DNA of 64,000 nt from Acanthococcus lagerstroemiae (lineage: Eukaryota; Arthropoda; Insecta; Hemiptera; Eriococcidae). Below are positions 32,326 to 43,439 of this stretch, piece by piece; within the stretch, counting starts at the first letter, position 1; each line of letters begins with the position of its first letter. Under the pieces are notes generated by a model. The model saw only the letters and a program-made list of their open reading frames with translations. It made no database searches and was not told the origin of the DNA. A program made the position numbers and the translations under genes. Location of the stretch: contig CM063109.1 of NCBI GenBank assembly GCA_031841125.1, positions 25,763,321 through 25,827,320 on the forward strand. The letters are read 5' to 3'.

Positions 32326-32333
32326 GTCTCAAT

Positions 32334-32490
32334 ACGGTTCTGTTGATTGCCGTTTCAATTTCACGCAATTTTCAGAGTTTGCCAATTGATTTGGTCCAAT
32401 CGTGGATGTCCGGTTGTAGAGTTTCTCCATTCTTGTAACTCAAGGTTCCTCGTTTATTCCGTATCGATCCCATTTAGCTGGCAGACAAAT
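32334..32490 (-). pseudogene. Jockey-like LINE C-terminus, proximal part
   Basis: This is the upstream side of the remnant at 30650-30930. The minus-strand reading includes EWRNSTTGHPRLDQIN-like and REIETAINRTVL pieces, then jumps across the hAT element to a TRIT/RRPPPMC continuation. Family proteins read roughly 'INRLRxGHTRLTH..L..PP.C' at this point, which supports the join. The 5' break near 32490 is approximate. Confidence 0.5.
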
Positions 32491-32992
32491 AGATGGTGAG
32501 GTTATCATATCTGTTTACACCCGGTATTGTTCGCTACCATTTGCATGTATGTGAAATTGCATACTCAATTCCCCGTAAATACGTCATTTAGTTCATCAGT
32601 CGATAGCATAGTAAGTATAATAACTTCGGGCACTAATGACTGGTTATGATTTCGTCTCATTGATCTTTTTTTATTTATTTATTTTTGTTAGGTTCTGATT
32701 TGTTTAGTTTTGTGTCATCGAATAGCTCAGGTCATATCATGTAACGTCAGTGAATTTGGTTTTGGTATTTATCGTCTTTGGCTTTTGATTTGGAGATTTC
32801 TGTGCTTCTCGATACTTACCTTAAAAATCCATTTCTGCTTTTTGAAGATTTGACTTTTCGATACAAAAAATAGGGGGTGAAAGGGCAAATTCATGAAACA
32901 CTCTGTGCATCTATACAGGCAAAGGGCAAGTGAAATTGATCCCCTCTCTTTCAAGAGGAAATTTGCATTGTAGGGGCCCATATTTATGATAT
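32491..32992. other. Unassigned stretch with dispersed 36-bp repeat
   Basis: 32552-32587 equals the inverse of 1597-1632. A T-rich run with ATTTATTT at 32669-32685 resembles a LINE tail but has no coding partner. The 99-codon minus frame at 32769-33068 has no recognised domain. Confidence 0.35.
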
Positions 32993-33607
32993 TGGACAAT
33001 TTTTTAATTTTGAGGAAAATATTGAATTTGTGGTCCAAATTGGAGCCCAGATTACAAATCTGATGCAATGTATCAATTATGTTCCTTCCAGTTTCTCAAG
33101 GATCTAAAAGCAGGAAGGAAAATTGACATACCGATAGAGAGATTCTTATAGCCACTAAATTCATTCATCGTGTCTGTTTGTCCTACCAACTTAAAATTCG
33201 ACCATGCCTTCCCCTTCTGGAGGAAGAAGGTCAAAAAATGTGAGGTATGTTTGAAGGTGAAATTCAAAACACGAGGGACTAGAGAATGAGGTCTTTATTT
33301 TTGACTGGAAAAAATTTTTTCACACAAAAAGAAACCAAACCTTTCACTTGAGGTTCTTCGTTGGTCAGTTTTTTGATTTTGGGGGAAATGTTGAATTCTT
33401 GGTCCAAATCGGAGCTCAGATTACAAATCTGATGCAATGTATTAATTATGTTCCTTCAAATTTCTCAAGACTCTAAAAGCAGGAAGGAAAATTGACATCC
33501 GACAATTACATTCCCATAGCCACAAAATTCATTCATCGTATCTGTTTCTCCTGCCAGTTTAAAATTCGACCACACTTTCCCCTTCTGGAAAAAGAGGGTC
33601 AAAAAAT
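32993..33607. repeat. Two-copy direct repeat, period about 369 bp
   Basis: About 33000-33241 and 33366-33607 are close copies. Both carry TGGTCCAAAT, AGATTACAAATCTGATGCAA, AAAAGCAGGAAGGAAAATTG, AAATTCATTCATCGT and TTTCCCCTTCTGGA in the same order. Divergence looks modest. The frame 33073-33267 (minus) falls inside copy 1 and is not supported as a gene. Confidence 0.85.
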
Positions 33608-34145
33608 GCAGTAATCGTAATTATGAGTATCTTTTCTTAGGTTTCTCTGAGCCGTGGAATCGGTTTTAACATTGATTTTCAACTATTATGAACATTCAGG
33701 TATCTGGATGGGGGGGGGGGGAGGTAGAGGCTAGAAGCAGGAAGAAATGTACCAGTATGAAATGGATGTCCTTTCTTGGGTCTCATAGGTCGCGAAATTC
33801 AATTTTGTAGGTTAATTTACAGGTACCACGAAAATTTAGGTACCTTATGGTGGAGAGGGGAAGAAGAGGAAACATTTGTAAATTCCACGTATGCATGTTT
33901 TTAGGTTTCGGGGCCGTGGAATCATTTTTGATATTGATTTTCAGTTACCGAGAAAATGCAAGTAACAGTGAGGGATGGGGTCAGGAGAGGGGTGGACAAA
34001 GAAAAAATTTACATATTTGAGATAAAAATATCGTTTCTCAACCTTTCGGAGCCGAACAATTCCGTTTTGATGTTCGTTTTCAGCAGTCACGAAAACTGAG
34101 GTATTTCTGGAAGATTGTAAGAAGGGGAAGTGTAGCTGGTTCAAG
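33608..34145. repeat. Degenerate tandem repeat, unit about 130 bp
   Basis: Units share a core of GGTTTC..GAGCCGTGGAATC.GTTTT, then GATATTGATTTTCA..TA..GA.AAT..AGGTA. Cores lie at about 33640, 33780, 33903 and 34045. A G-rich tract interrupts the first. Related inverted sequence occurs at 59860-60900. Confidence 0.55.
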
Positions 34146-35811
34146 ATGATAATGTCTCAGGATCTCCAATTTAGTGTTTAATAACCTTACAACTCATCAA
34201 TCGCATGGACAGATACATGAATGAAAAACAGAATGTGTGGATACAAGAGCCGAGACGTGCGACTGATGACAACTTGCACCCGAACTTATCCCGAAAGTTG
34301 GTAATTTCGCAATAATGAACAAAATTCTACGTTTTCTTTCATTAGGTCTGACTCAGTTGGTATGGTATTAAGAAGGGAGCCATTTTGATCTACTTTGTCT
34401 GAGAGTTCCGGGGATGTTATAAAAAACTCAACATGAAATCTTATGTAAAATGTTACGAGGAATAATATTTGTTTGAAATATTTTTTCCGACGTTTAATAA
34501 TTCTGGATATACGTATTTTCTTCTTCAAAAAACTAACTGGAAGGACCTAACTTCGCATAAAAAATTAGCAACCCATTGATTTAGTATCGCGTTTTCTTTT
34601 GAGACTCAGTAGACTTATACAACCAATTTATGTCAAACTCTCACTTGTTATCAAACAAATATTTCAATTTTATTATTTCCTTAGACTATAACATCGCTTA
34701 ATATTGAGCTAAGCCCCTCTTACGGCACAACGTGCGCTGCTGTCACTTCTGTTTCGTTTTTTTCAAAATCCCACAATTTCATTCGTTTCTTCTATTTGAA
34801 TCTGTCATTTCCGCCATCGATTAATTTTGTTTTTCCCTTTATCGTATTTCTGTCTTTTTGGTAAATTGTATCCTTGTTTCAGATCTTCAGACAGAGCATT
34901 CTCCACTCTTCGACATGTCTCTTTTTAACATTAATTTACTCGTAGAGCTCAAACTGTTCTACAGATATCTCATTTTCTTCAATTTCAATAATTGTTTCAA
35001 AGTATATCCCGCAAACTGACAGACTAATACTAAGATTTTTTTGCAGTTTTAGATTGCGCCACTAGAGTTTGTCCAAATCTAAAAAGTAAATTACCGTGTT
35101 TTACATTCCCGCGCCTTTAATTACGCCATCTAACTCGACGCGAACCAACCTTCAAAATGAACTGTATTTCATCACCGGGAGCACGCTGTTACCGAGGAAG
35201 TTTTCATTTAAATGAGCTATCTTCAGTGCGCGACGGAGTGACCTATTAACAATTCATTATCGAGAATGGAAAAGCAGAAAGGAAAAATATACGGTGAAAA
35301 AAGGAACGCGTGACTGAAATTCCGATCGAAAATCGACCGCTCTTTCCTTTTGCAGATGTTTAAAGACGCAATACGTGACGCTTCGCAGACTCTTATCGCC
35401 GTCTTGTCACGTCAGTCTGGTCCGGTGACAATGTTTCCTCCTCTTTCCCGCCTTCAGACGTGAGAACAACAAATTGTATAGATGGAAAAAAATACTATCT
35501 TTCAGCTTTCTGGATTATTGTGAATTCGCGAGAGTCATTAATGCGGATGCCGGACTAAAAGCTGTGAGAAATTAAGACCGAATAAGTTCACCCCCCCCCG
35601 CTCTGAACATATTAACAAACTGTAAAAACAGTGAAACCACACACACACTGACCTAACATATATAGACAAGGAAGATTAATAACATAACAGTGTGTCACGT
35701 ACCTGGAGGTCCAAGGGTGGCGAAGAAGAGGCCTTCGCTTCGATCACCTTTGCGAATTCTGAAAAATAAATTTTAAAAAAACGAACAAACTATATTTATT
35801 ATTATAGAGAG
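34146..35811. other. Unassigned region
   Basis: No recognised gene or repeat. 34286-34528 is an 80-codon minus frame with Lys/Arg-rich start and no domain. 35060-35480 is closer to average base composition and could be ordinary host DNA. Confidence 0.3.

Positions 35812-35842
<31 letters not shown>
35812..35842. repeat. (ATT)n microsatellite, RTE 3' tail
   Basis: About ten ATT units directly follow (on the minus strand) the 3' end of the RTE element at 35843-38630, as at 4063-4106. Confidence 0.9.
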
Positions 35843-35843
<1 letters not shown>

Positions 35844-38630
35844 AGCCTTGTACAGTATTGATATACATAGATACATTATTATATTCTATTTATATATTAT
35901 TTACTCCCATATCTATAGGTTACATATTGCATATAACATGCTGGGCCCATATTTTGAGCAAAGGCCTCCTTCACCCTCTGCCATTCTGGTCTTACCCTGG
36001 CAATTTCCTGGTAATTTTGGTTTTGTAAAAAGTTCGTTATTTCGTCTCTCCGCCTCGTCCGCTGCCTACCCCGCTTTCGTCCTTCCCTTAGAAACCAGGA
36101 TTGGATTTTGTATGACCAGCGGTCGGCTTTTACTCTTGCGACATGACCCGCCCACTCCCATTTTGATCTCTTCGCTGCTTGATTGAGATCTAGATTATTT
36201 TAAAATTTTTCTTTCATCTTCGAGATTCTGATTTTGTCTGTTATCCTAGTCCCTAGCATTGATCTTTCTATTGAATTTTGAGTCGTTCTAATCTGGTTTT
36301 CTTCTTTTTTAGTGAGGGACCAGGTTTGACTGCCACAGATAATCGTTGGGACAGTAGTATTATTAAAAATTTTACTTTTTAATTTATTTTGATAGAGGAG
36401 CCTTTCATTATTTCTTTAAATTCCCAGAATTTTTTCCAACCTGAAGCTATTCTACGATTTATTTCCTTCATCTGATTCTCAAAAGATATAATTTGGCCCA
36501 GGTATACAAATTCAGATGTTTTCTCTAGGATTTTTCCCTTAAATATTATCTGTTGTTCTTGATCGCCGGTCATTATTTTTGTTTTTTCTAGGTTCATTTG
36601 TAATCCCGCTTCTTTTCCTACCGTATTTAATTCTTGTAACATTTCGTTAAGTCCCGTTAGACTTTTTGCTATTATAATGATGTCGTCTGCGAATTTTAAG
36701 TATACTCCATTGATTTTTATTCCTTTTTCATTCCATTTTAGTTGCCTGGAAGTTTCTTCTAGTGCGCTTATGAACTGAATGTCTGTAATTATTCTCGCTT
36801 CTAAGTTAGTGTACATTTGCTCGATTAGGCTTACCCATGTATCCGGGATTCCTTGGTTTCTGGGTGCTTTTAGCATGAAAGCGTGATCTAGGGACTAGGG
36901 AGTCGAAGGCTTTTGAGTAGTTAACGAACGCGAGGTGGAGAGGGATTTGGTATTCGTTACTCTTTTCTATAAGCTGACTTATTATAAATATATGGTCGAT
37001 CATTGAGAATCCTCCCCTGAATCCGGCCTATTCGACTGGCTGGTGTTCGATTAATGTTTTGGATATCCTATTGGTAATTAGCTTTGACAGAATCTTTGAA
37101 AGGGTGGAGCTCAAGCTAATTGGTCGATAATTTGTTTATTTTATGCCGGTCTCCTTTTCTGTGAAGTAGGATAATATTTGATAGCTTCCAGTTTTAAGGG
37201 ATGTAGTTTTCTTTCAGAAGCTCGTTATATATTCGCGGTAACCCTTTCATGAATCCTTTCAGTTGTTCATTTGCTATTCTGTCGTTTCCTGTCGCTTTGT
37301 TATATTCTAAGTTTTTTATAATTTGTACTACCTCTTCTTTTAAGAATTCCGGTTCGGTCTGCTTGGGAGTTTCGATTTTGGTATCATTTGCTTTTGAAAT
37401 TCTTTGGTCATCATATAGTTCTGAATAAAATTTTGTGGCTATATTGTGAATTCCCCTTCTACTGTATTCTTTTTCCCCATTTTCATCTACTAAGTAGGTC
37501 ATGATTTGAGTATCCAGTGAGAGTCCTTTTTTATTTATTTTTGTACTAGCTGACGACTTTAGGATCTCATTAATGAAGTTTTCTTTTTTGATTTTAATTG
37601 CCTGATCTTTATTTTAATAGCTTTGCTTATTACATTTAATTCCAGCTTGTCTTTTATGGTCTTATGTTTCTTTCTTTTTAGCTTTTCTCTGTTTTTTATC
37701 AGTAGATTGATGTCGGGGAGACCGGGATCAGAGGGAGATTTATTCGTTTTGGTTTGATTTGCAAGTTTTTGTGTCTCACTTATTGCTTCTCGAATTTTTG
37801 ATATTAGCAAGTCGTTCAGATCTTCTATAAGTATCGGTCTGTTTAGTTTCCTCTTTTAGCGAGTTGCTTAGGATTGTGGAGTAAGTTAGTTTTTCATCTG
37901 TTATCCCACCTTATTTGCTTTGGTTTCGGGGAGGGTTTGTATCTTTTACTAGGGATGGTTATTTTGCACGTGATTAGTCTATGGTCGGTATGGAAATTGA
38001 GGTTAGGTACGACGTTAAGTTTCTGACGAAATTTGTGTGTGAGGAAGTTATGATATAATCTATTTGATTTTTATATAACTAGTTTGGAGAGAGCCACGTC
38101 CATCTAAGTCCTTTTCTTTTTTTGAAGAAAGTATTGGTGATTTTTAATGAATTCCTTTGGCAGAAGTGAATAAACTTCCAGCCTCTGTCGTTCCTTTCGC
38201 CGTAGCAGTAGGGACCCATAATGTTCTCTTCACCTGCTTTTCTGTAACCGACTTGAGAGTTAGAGTCACCCATAATTATTACCCGATTTTTAGAGTTGAT
38301 CTTCTGAATTCCTATATGGTCGTCTAAGATGTAGAATTGTGTGATATCTGTCTCGCTTGACGCGGTTGTAGGGGCATAACCCTGGAAGATTGTCAGGAGG
38401 CGGTTCTTTGCTATTTTTAGCTTAATCGGCCAGTCATTTATGCCCCTGTATTCGACCAGGTTATCTTTCTATTTTTTATTGATAACAAAGCCTCCCCCCC
38501 TTAGTCCTAGAGTAGAGCCTGTGTAACATAGGATGACGTTTTTCTGCCAGACCTAGTACATCTATTTCCCATTTTAGATTCCTTCTAGCATTTTCTAATG
38601 CTGTTATTATGTATGTTAGCTAACAAAGGG
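35843..38630 (-). pseudogene. RTE-clade LINE, near full length but broken
   Basis: Minus-strand order is as follows. Endonuclease N-part near 38600-38480 (WEIDVLGLAEKR-like, then RTKGGRLCYQ); MGDSNSQVGYRKAGEEN..ERNDRG and TFFKKRKGLRWTWLSPN (38079-38273); charged linker (37559-37810); ATKFYSELYDDQR..EFLKEEVVQIIKNLEYNKATGNDRI (37194-37502); RT with MIDHIFIISQLIEKSNEYQI and LAFVNYSKAFDS (36806-37003); NEKGIKINGVYLKFADDIII, MNLEKTKIM and FVYLGQIISF (36379-36876); C-terminus RSKWEWAGHVARVKADRW near 36150. FADD is intact. Frameshifts and stops separate every block. The 5' end near 38630 merges into a satellite. Confidence 0.88.
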
Positions 38631-38639
38631 AATGGGGGA

Positions 38640-39800
38640 GGGGAAGGAGGGAAAAAATTCGCCGAGCAACCAATAAAAATAAAGACGCTGAGGGAAGTTC
38701 CACATCAAATTTATTAAGAAGACCGAATTTCAGAAATACAAAACCAAAAATGAAACAAACGTATAATTGAACTTGAACCGATGTATTCTCTCACAAATCG
38801 AACACGTGAAAATCGAAATTACGACATATATGTATAGTATACCGTTATCCAGTACAGCAATAAATTCTAGGAAAATTCAGAATTTCCTCAGAAAAAAAAA
38901 TCCAACGTTTTGTATGCGGTGTTTGTATTGAAAAACTTCCACAGTCAACGGCGAGGTTTATGTGAATCTTCAAGCATACGATCGTTCAATCAAGAACTAT
39001 AAAAACTTTTCAGTATCAAAATTCAATGGATGCAAGAAAGCTAGTGGACAAGAAAATGAATGATTTCTAGAATCTAGAACCGGGCAGTTGGGACGAGATG
39101 CAAATCTTCCAAGCCCATTAAAATCAAAAGTTACACAATACATACATTGGGACATTCGATAGATTCGAATTTCCTGAGAGAAAATCCATAAACAGCTGTT
39201 TTCCATGTTAACATCGAAGCAGTGTGTTTCCACAAATGAACGGCGAAGAAATCCATAAACAGCTGTTTTCCATGTTGACATCGAAGCAGTGTGTTTCCAC
39301 AAATGAACGGCGAAGTCTAGTGGATCCTCGAAAATATGGTTATTCAACCAGAAGCTGCAAAAGTAATTTATTAGTATCAAAATTCGATAAAAATACGGAC
39401 GCCAACCAATGAAAAATATTTTACTTTTCATACTGTTATCCAGCGACGAATTTTGGGAAAGTTGACAAATCCAAAACTTGTCCGGAGGAAATCTAAAACC
39501 TGCTGGTATCTGGTGTGTGTCTAGAAGGGCTTATAGGAATCAGCGGTCTAGTAGATCCTCAATGATACGATGATCGTTCAGTCAAGAACTGTAAAAGTAC
39601 TTGTGCAGTATAAAAAAATCAAGGGAGAAAATACAAAAGCTAATGGAAAAATTCTCTCACCTATAAGGCAGCAGGGGTATAAATCCTTCATACGTACACA
39701 ACACGACGCACTAACTTGACAAGAATTTATGAACTGGTCTCCATTACATTCATCATTGATCTTGCCCACTCCTGTCAAACTCATATAAAAAAAAAAAAAA
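38640..39800. repeat. Satellite 'GATCCAAAAC', left block
   Basis: Diverged units match the main array at 43440-47690. Shared words are GATCGTTCAATCAAGAACTATAAAA, AGTATCAAAATTC, AAAATGAATGATTTC or AAAATTCTCTCACCTATAAGGCAGC, CCAGCGACGAATTT..GGGAAA and ATCCAAAACTTG. Unit length is near 300-400 bp. The minus-strand 144-codon frame (38997-39431) is made of repeat sequence and is not a gene. Confidence 0.65.
39183..39316. repeat. Recent 67-bp tandem duplication
   Basis: Two copies of AATCCATAAACAGCTGTTTT..TGTGTTTCCACAAATGAACG.., starting at 39183 and 39250, differ at one or very few bases (GTTAACATCG against GTTGACATCG). It is far younger than the surrounding satellite. Confidence 0.9.
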
Positions 39801-40555
39801 AACAGCATTAGCAAGTAATCATATTTACATCAATAATAAAAAGTAATAATAAATTGGCCGAATACCAAACAGCTTGACATTCTTACCCTAAGTGAGGTTT
39901 TAAAAATTACAATAGTAATAAGTAAGTAATTATAATATAAATAATAATGTACTAGGGAAGCAATCAATTTACAGACTACCAAACTATGTTTCTATCGGCA
40001 TATTGATGACTCAGTGTTTTGAAACACTGATCGCTGTCGTTATTTAACGATTATAGATAAAGACAAAATGAATTGAAACAAGTAAAACAAAGTCCCGCAC
40101 CAATTTTATTAAAATATACAGCAATCCGGGAAGCTGAATAATAAAATTAGCTGCACAAAAACAAAAACTAGTAACAAGTAAAATGGTATCATTTTTGGCG
40201 AAAAGACAAATCTAGTCTCTACTACTTTCATCGTCGACCTTGCATGGCCCTATCAATCTCTCATTGAAAAAATAATAATAATAATAGGCTAGGTTAAAAT
40301 AATTGAAAACCGTCATAAAAATAACGCATAACGCAATTTAAAAGTAAACGAAGACAAAAAGTAAAATTACGGTGAAGTTCCAATGGAGCTCCTGGGGTTC
40401 GGCTGGAGAATAAAATTGGCGCATCATGGGCTCAAATTTTTATACCCACCATCCCAAGAAAGTATCATAACTTAGAAACTCTCCACAATACTTTTACCAG
40501 CACGAGAAGGAATACTGAGATTGGATCTCGGGATAGATATAAAGGAATAGATTGG
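39801..40555. other. AT-rich stretch between satellite arrays
   Basis: A-rich non-coding DNA; 40195-40265 loosely resembles 39690-39790. There is an (AAT)n-like run at 40268-40288. No gene. Confidence 0.4.
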
Positions 40556-40559
40556 ATCA

Positions 40560-41590
40560 CAACCGGAATCATCCTATGAGACTTTCTACCAGTAGCTTGT
40601 TGGAATCATCCCATTACAGGACTTTCGACCAACAGTTGTCGCTACTGGAATCGTCTCAGGACTTTCCACCGGTATGAGACTTTCCACCAGTAGCTTGCTG
40701 GAATCATCCCATTACAGGACTTTCGACCAACAGTTGTCGCTACTGGAATCGTCTCAGGACTTTCCACCGGTATGAGACTTTCCACCAGTAGCTTGCTGGA
40801 ATCATCCCATTACAGGACTTTCAACCAACAAATTATTGCTACTAGCACCAGTAGCCTGTTGAAATCATCCCATCACAGGACTTTTACCAACAGTTGTCGC
40901 TACTGGAATCATCTCAGGACCTAAGGATCTTAGGAATAGAAGAGATTAGATCATGACCGGTATTAACCAATAACAGTTTGACCCAAAAACAACTCCTAAA
41001 TAATCCCGATACTGTTCATCAGTTTTAGAGGCTTTTTGACCCAAAAACAACCCTCAAATGACCCAGAAGTCGTTCAACTTTAGGCAGCCATCAATTCTGA
41101 ATTTTAGAATGTGAATTATCCCACTACAATACTCATACTGACACAAGAATGAATAATATTTAAAGGAATAGATGGATCATAACTGAAATCATCCAATGAG
41201 ACTTTCTACCGGCACGAAAAAGATTTCAAGGAGCGTAAATTAGATAACGACTGGAATCGTCCTATGATGAGACTTTCTGCCAGTTAGCTTGTTGGAATCA
41301 TCTCATTACAGGACTTTCAACCAACAGTGGTTGCTACTGGAATCGTCTCAGGACTTTCAACCAATATGAGATTTTCCGCCAGTAACTTGCTGGAATCATC
41401 CAATGCTGGACTTTCAACCAGCGATTATTGTTACTGGCACCAGTAGCCTGCTGAAACCATCCCATTACAGGACTTTTACCAACAGTTGTCGCTACTGGAA
41501 TCATCTCAGGACTCAAGGATCTTAGGAATAGAAGAGATTAGATCATGGCCAGTATCAACCAATAACAGTTGGACCCAAAAACATTCCCCC
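40560..41590. repeat. 98-bp tandem repeat organised as a higher-order repeat
   Basis: The 98-bp unit (GGAATCATCCCATTACAGGA..CAACAGTTGTCGCTACTGGA..CAGGACTTTCCACC..ATGAGACTTTCCACCAGTAG) starts at 40602, 40700 and 40798. The block including the following variant units and CTTAGGAATAGAAGAGATTA recurs about 595 bp later (41290-41585). A higher-order unit of roughly 600 bp is therefore duplicated. No coding capacity. Confidence 0.85.
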
Positions 41591-41639
41591 ATTTTACCTA
41601 GATATAATTGCCAATTTGACCAACCAAATTAACTAAAAA

Positions 41640-41960
41640 TGATACGAAAATGCGCCTGGATCTGTAAACCACAGCAGAGTGGCTCAGGAACATCAGTGGA
41701 TCTTTGAAGACCCGATTCGTTAACTAGAAGCTGCAAAAGTAATGCACTATCAAAATTTAAAAAGAATCTAAACATAATACCCGAATGAGCCTGGAGCTTT
41801 AACCATAGCAGAGTGGCTCTGGAACACCAGTGGATCTTTGAAGACTCGATTCGTGAACTAGAAGCTGCAAAAGTAATTTGGCAGTATCAAAATTCGAAGA
41901 AAAAAAAATATAGAAAATAATGAAAAAGTTAATTCTAAAAATTAATTCTATGGCCTGTAA
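41640..41960. repeat. Two-copy repeat, period about 133 bp
   Basis: AGCAGAGTGGCTC..GGAACA, CAGTGGATCTTTGAAGAC and AACTAGAAGCTGCAAAAGTAA occur twice, with starts near 41673 and 41806. The last word links this array to the satellite at 43.4-47.7 kb. Confidence 0.8.
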
Positions 41961-42234
41961 GGAAGCAGGGGTATAAATTAAAAAAATAACCACGGGGAGG
42001 GGGGGGGGCTCAAGTCGAAACTTTTTTGGTATGGAAGTATAATTTGAAAATGTGACCTCCTTTCATGCCACCCAATTCGAGTTTCATAATCAAACATTGG
42101 ACTACAAGGTGGAAAATGTCAAACTCGTTGGTACATATAAAATTAGAAAGTCACTGCATGTGCTCCCTTAGTCCAACAAGACTGAAATTCTCGGTGGAGG
42201 GGGGGGGGGCTTTTAGAATTCGACACAACGGATA

Positions 42235-43143
42235 ACGGATGATAGACAGAAGATGGTATGAGTGACAAGGGCAGCAGACAACAGACAATGGATGGAACGA
42301 ATGGTGAGGGCACAATGAATGATAAATGGAACGAATGGCGCAGATGATGGGCAATGGACGACTGACAATGGATGGATCAAGTGGCGCGGATGACGGGCAA
42401 TGGACAACTGACAATGGATGGACCGAGTGGAACAGACAACAGATGACTGATGGAAGAATGGAACCGACACGAGATGACTGATGGAACAAGTGAAGTAGAC
42501 AACAGACAACAGACGGAACAAGCGACACGACAGACAATAAACAACGGACGGAACAAGCGGCACAGAATCAGATGACGGACGGAACAAGCGGCGCAAACAA
42601 CAGACGCTGGACGGAACGAGCGGCGCAGACAACAGACGCTGGATGGAACGAGCGGTGCGGACAACAGACGACGGACGGAACGGCACGGACGACAGGCGAC
42701 GGACGGAACGAGCGGCACGGACGACAGGCGACGGACGGAACGAGCGGCACGGACGACAGGCGATGGACGGAACGAGCGGCACGGACGACAGGCGATGGAC
42801 GGAACGAGCGGCGCGGACGACAGACGACGGACGGAACGAGCGGCGCGGACGATAGGCGACGGACGGAACGAGCGGCGTGGATGACAGGTGACGGACGGAA
42901 CGAGCGGCGTGGATGACAGGTGACGGACGGAACGAGCGGCGTGGACGACAGGTGACGGACGGAACGAGCGGCGTGGACGACAGGTGACGGACGGAACGAG
43001 CGGCGTGGACGACAGGTGACGGACAGAACGAGCGGCGCGGACGACAGGCGACGGACGGAACGAGCGGCGCGGACGACAGGCGACGGACGGAACGAGCGGC
43101 GCGGACGACAGGCGACGGATGAAACGAGCGGCGTGGACGACAG
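42235..43143. repeat. 32-bp G+A-rich minisatellite
   Basis: The unit contains CGAGCGGCGCGGACGACAGG CGACGGACGGAA (32 bases; for example starts at 43029, 43061 and 43093). There are about 28 copies, nearly identical at the right (about 42680-43140) and increasingly decayed to the left. Because 32 is not a multiple of 3 and the minus-strand unit has no stop in any frame, all three minus frames stay open. This yields frames of 113-320 codons with a 32-residue (96-bp) period of Arg/Ser/Pro/Val-rich sequence. Plus-strand frames (114 aa) are the same artefact. No promoter or conserved protein supports coding. Confidence 0.92.
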
Positions 43144-43439
43144 AAACAGAACAGAAGCAACCAACTCGCTACCAATGGGAAAGACTTTCATTACTGTACA
43201 GTTTCATGGCCTAATTAAGGATGCCGGTGAAAGGGAATAAAAAAAAATTAGAAGATAAATGAGGAAAAATATGGAAATTACTCGCTGGTTAGAGTATGGT
43301 TTATTGTAGGAGGAAGCCAAAGTCCCTGAAAAACATAACGGGAGTGTGGCTAATACCCTCTGTAACAATACACTTTCTTAGACTGATAAAAACTCACGTA
43401 ATCTAAAATAAATTGAACCTCTGATAATCAAAATTATTA
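43144..43439. other. Spacer between minisatellite and satellite
   Basis: Nothing recognised; 43200-43300 is A-rich. Confidence 0.4.

Noticed and set aside
38997..39431. 144-codon minus-strand frame with internal duplication
   Set aside because: Composed of satellite sequence and the 67-bp tandem duplication.
42600..43140. CRISPR-like regular repeats
   Set aside because: The 32-bp units are directly adjacent with no unique spacers, in a eukaryotic context.
42213..43175. 320-codon minus-strand frame of Arg/Ser/Pro/Val repeats, plus the 207- and 113-codon frames in other registers
   Set aside because: All arise from the 32-bp minisatellite, which lacks stops in every minus frame. No independent coding evidence.
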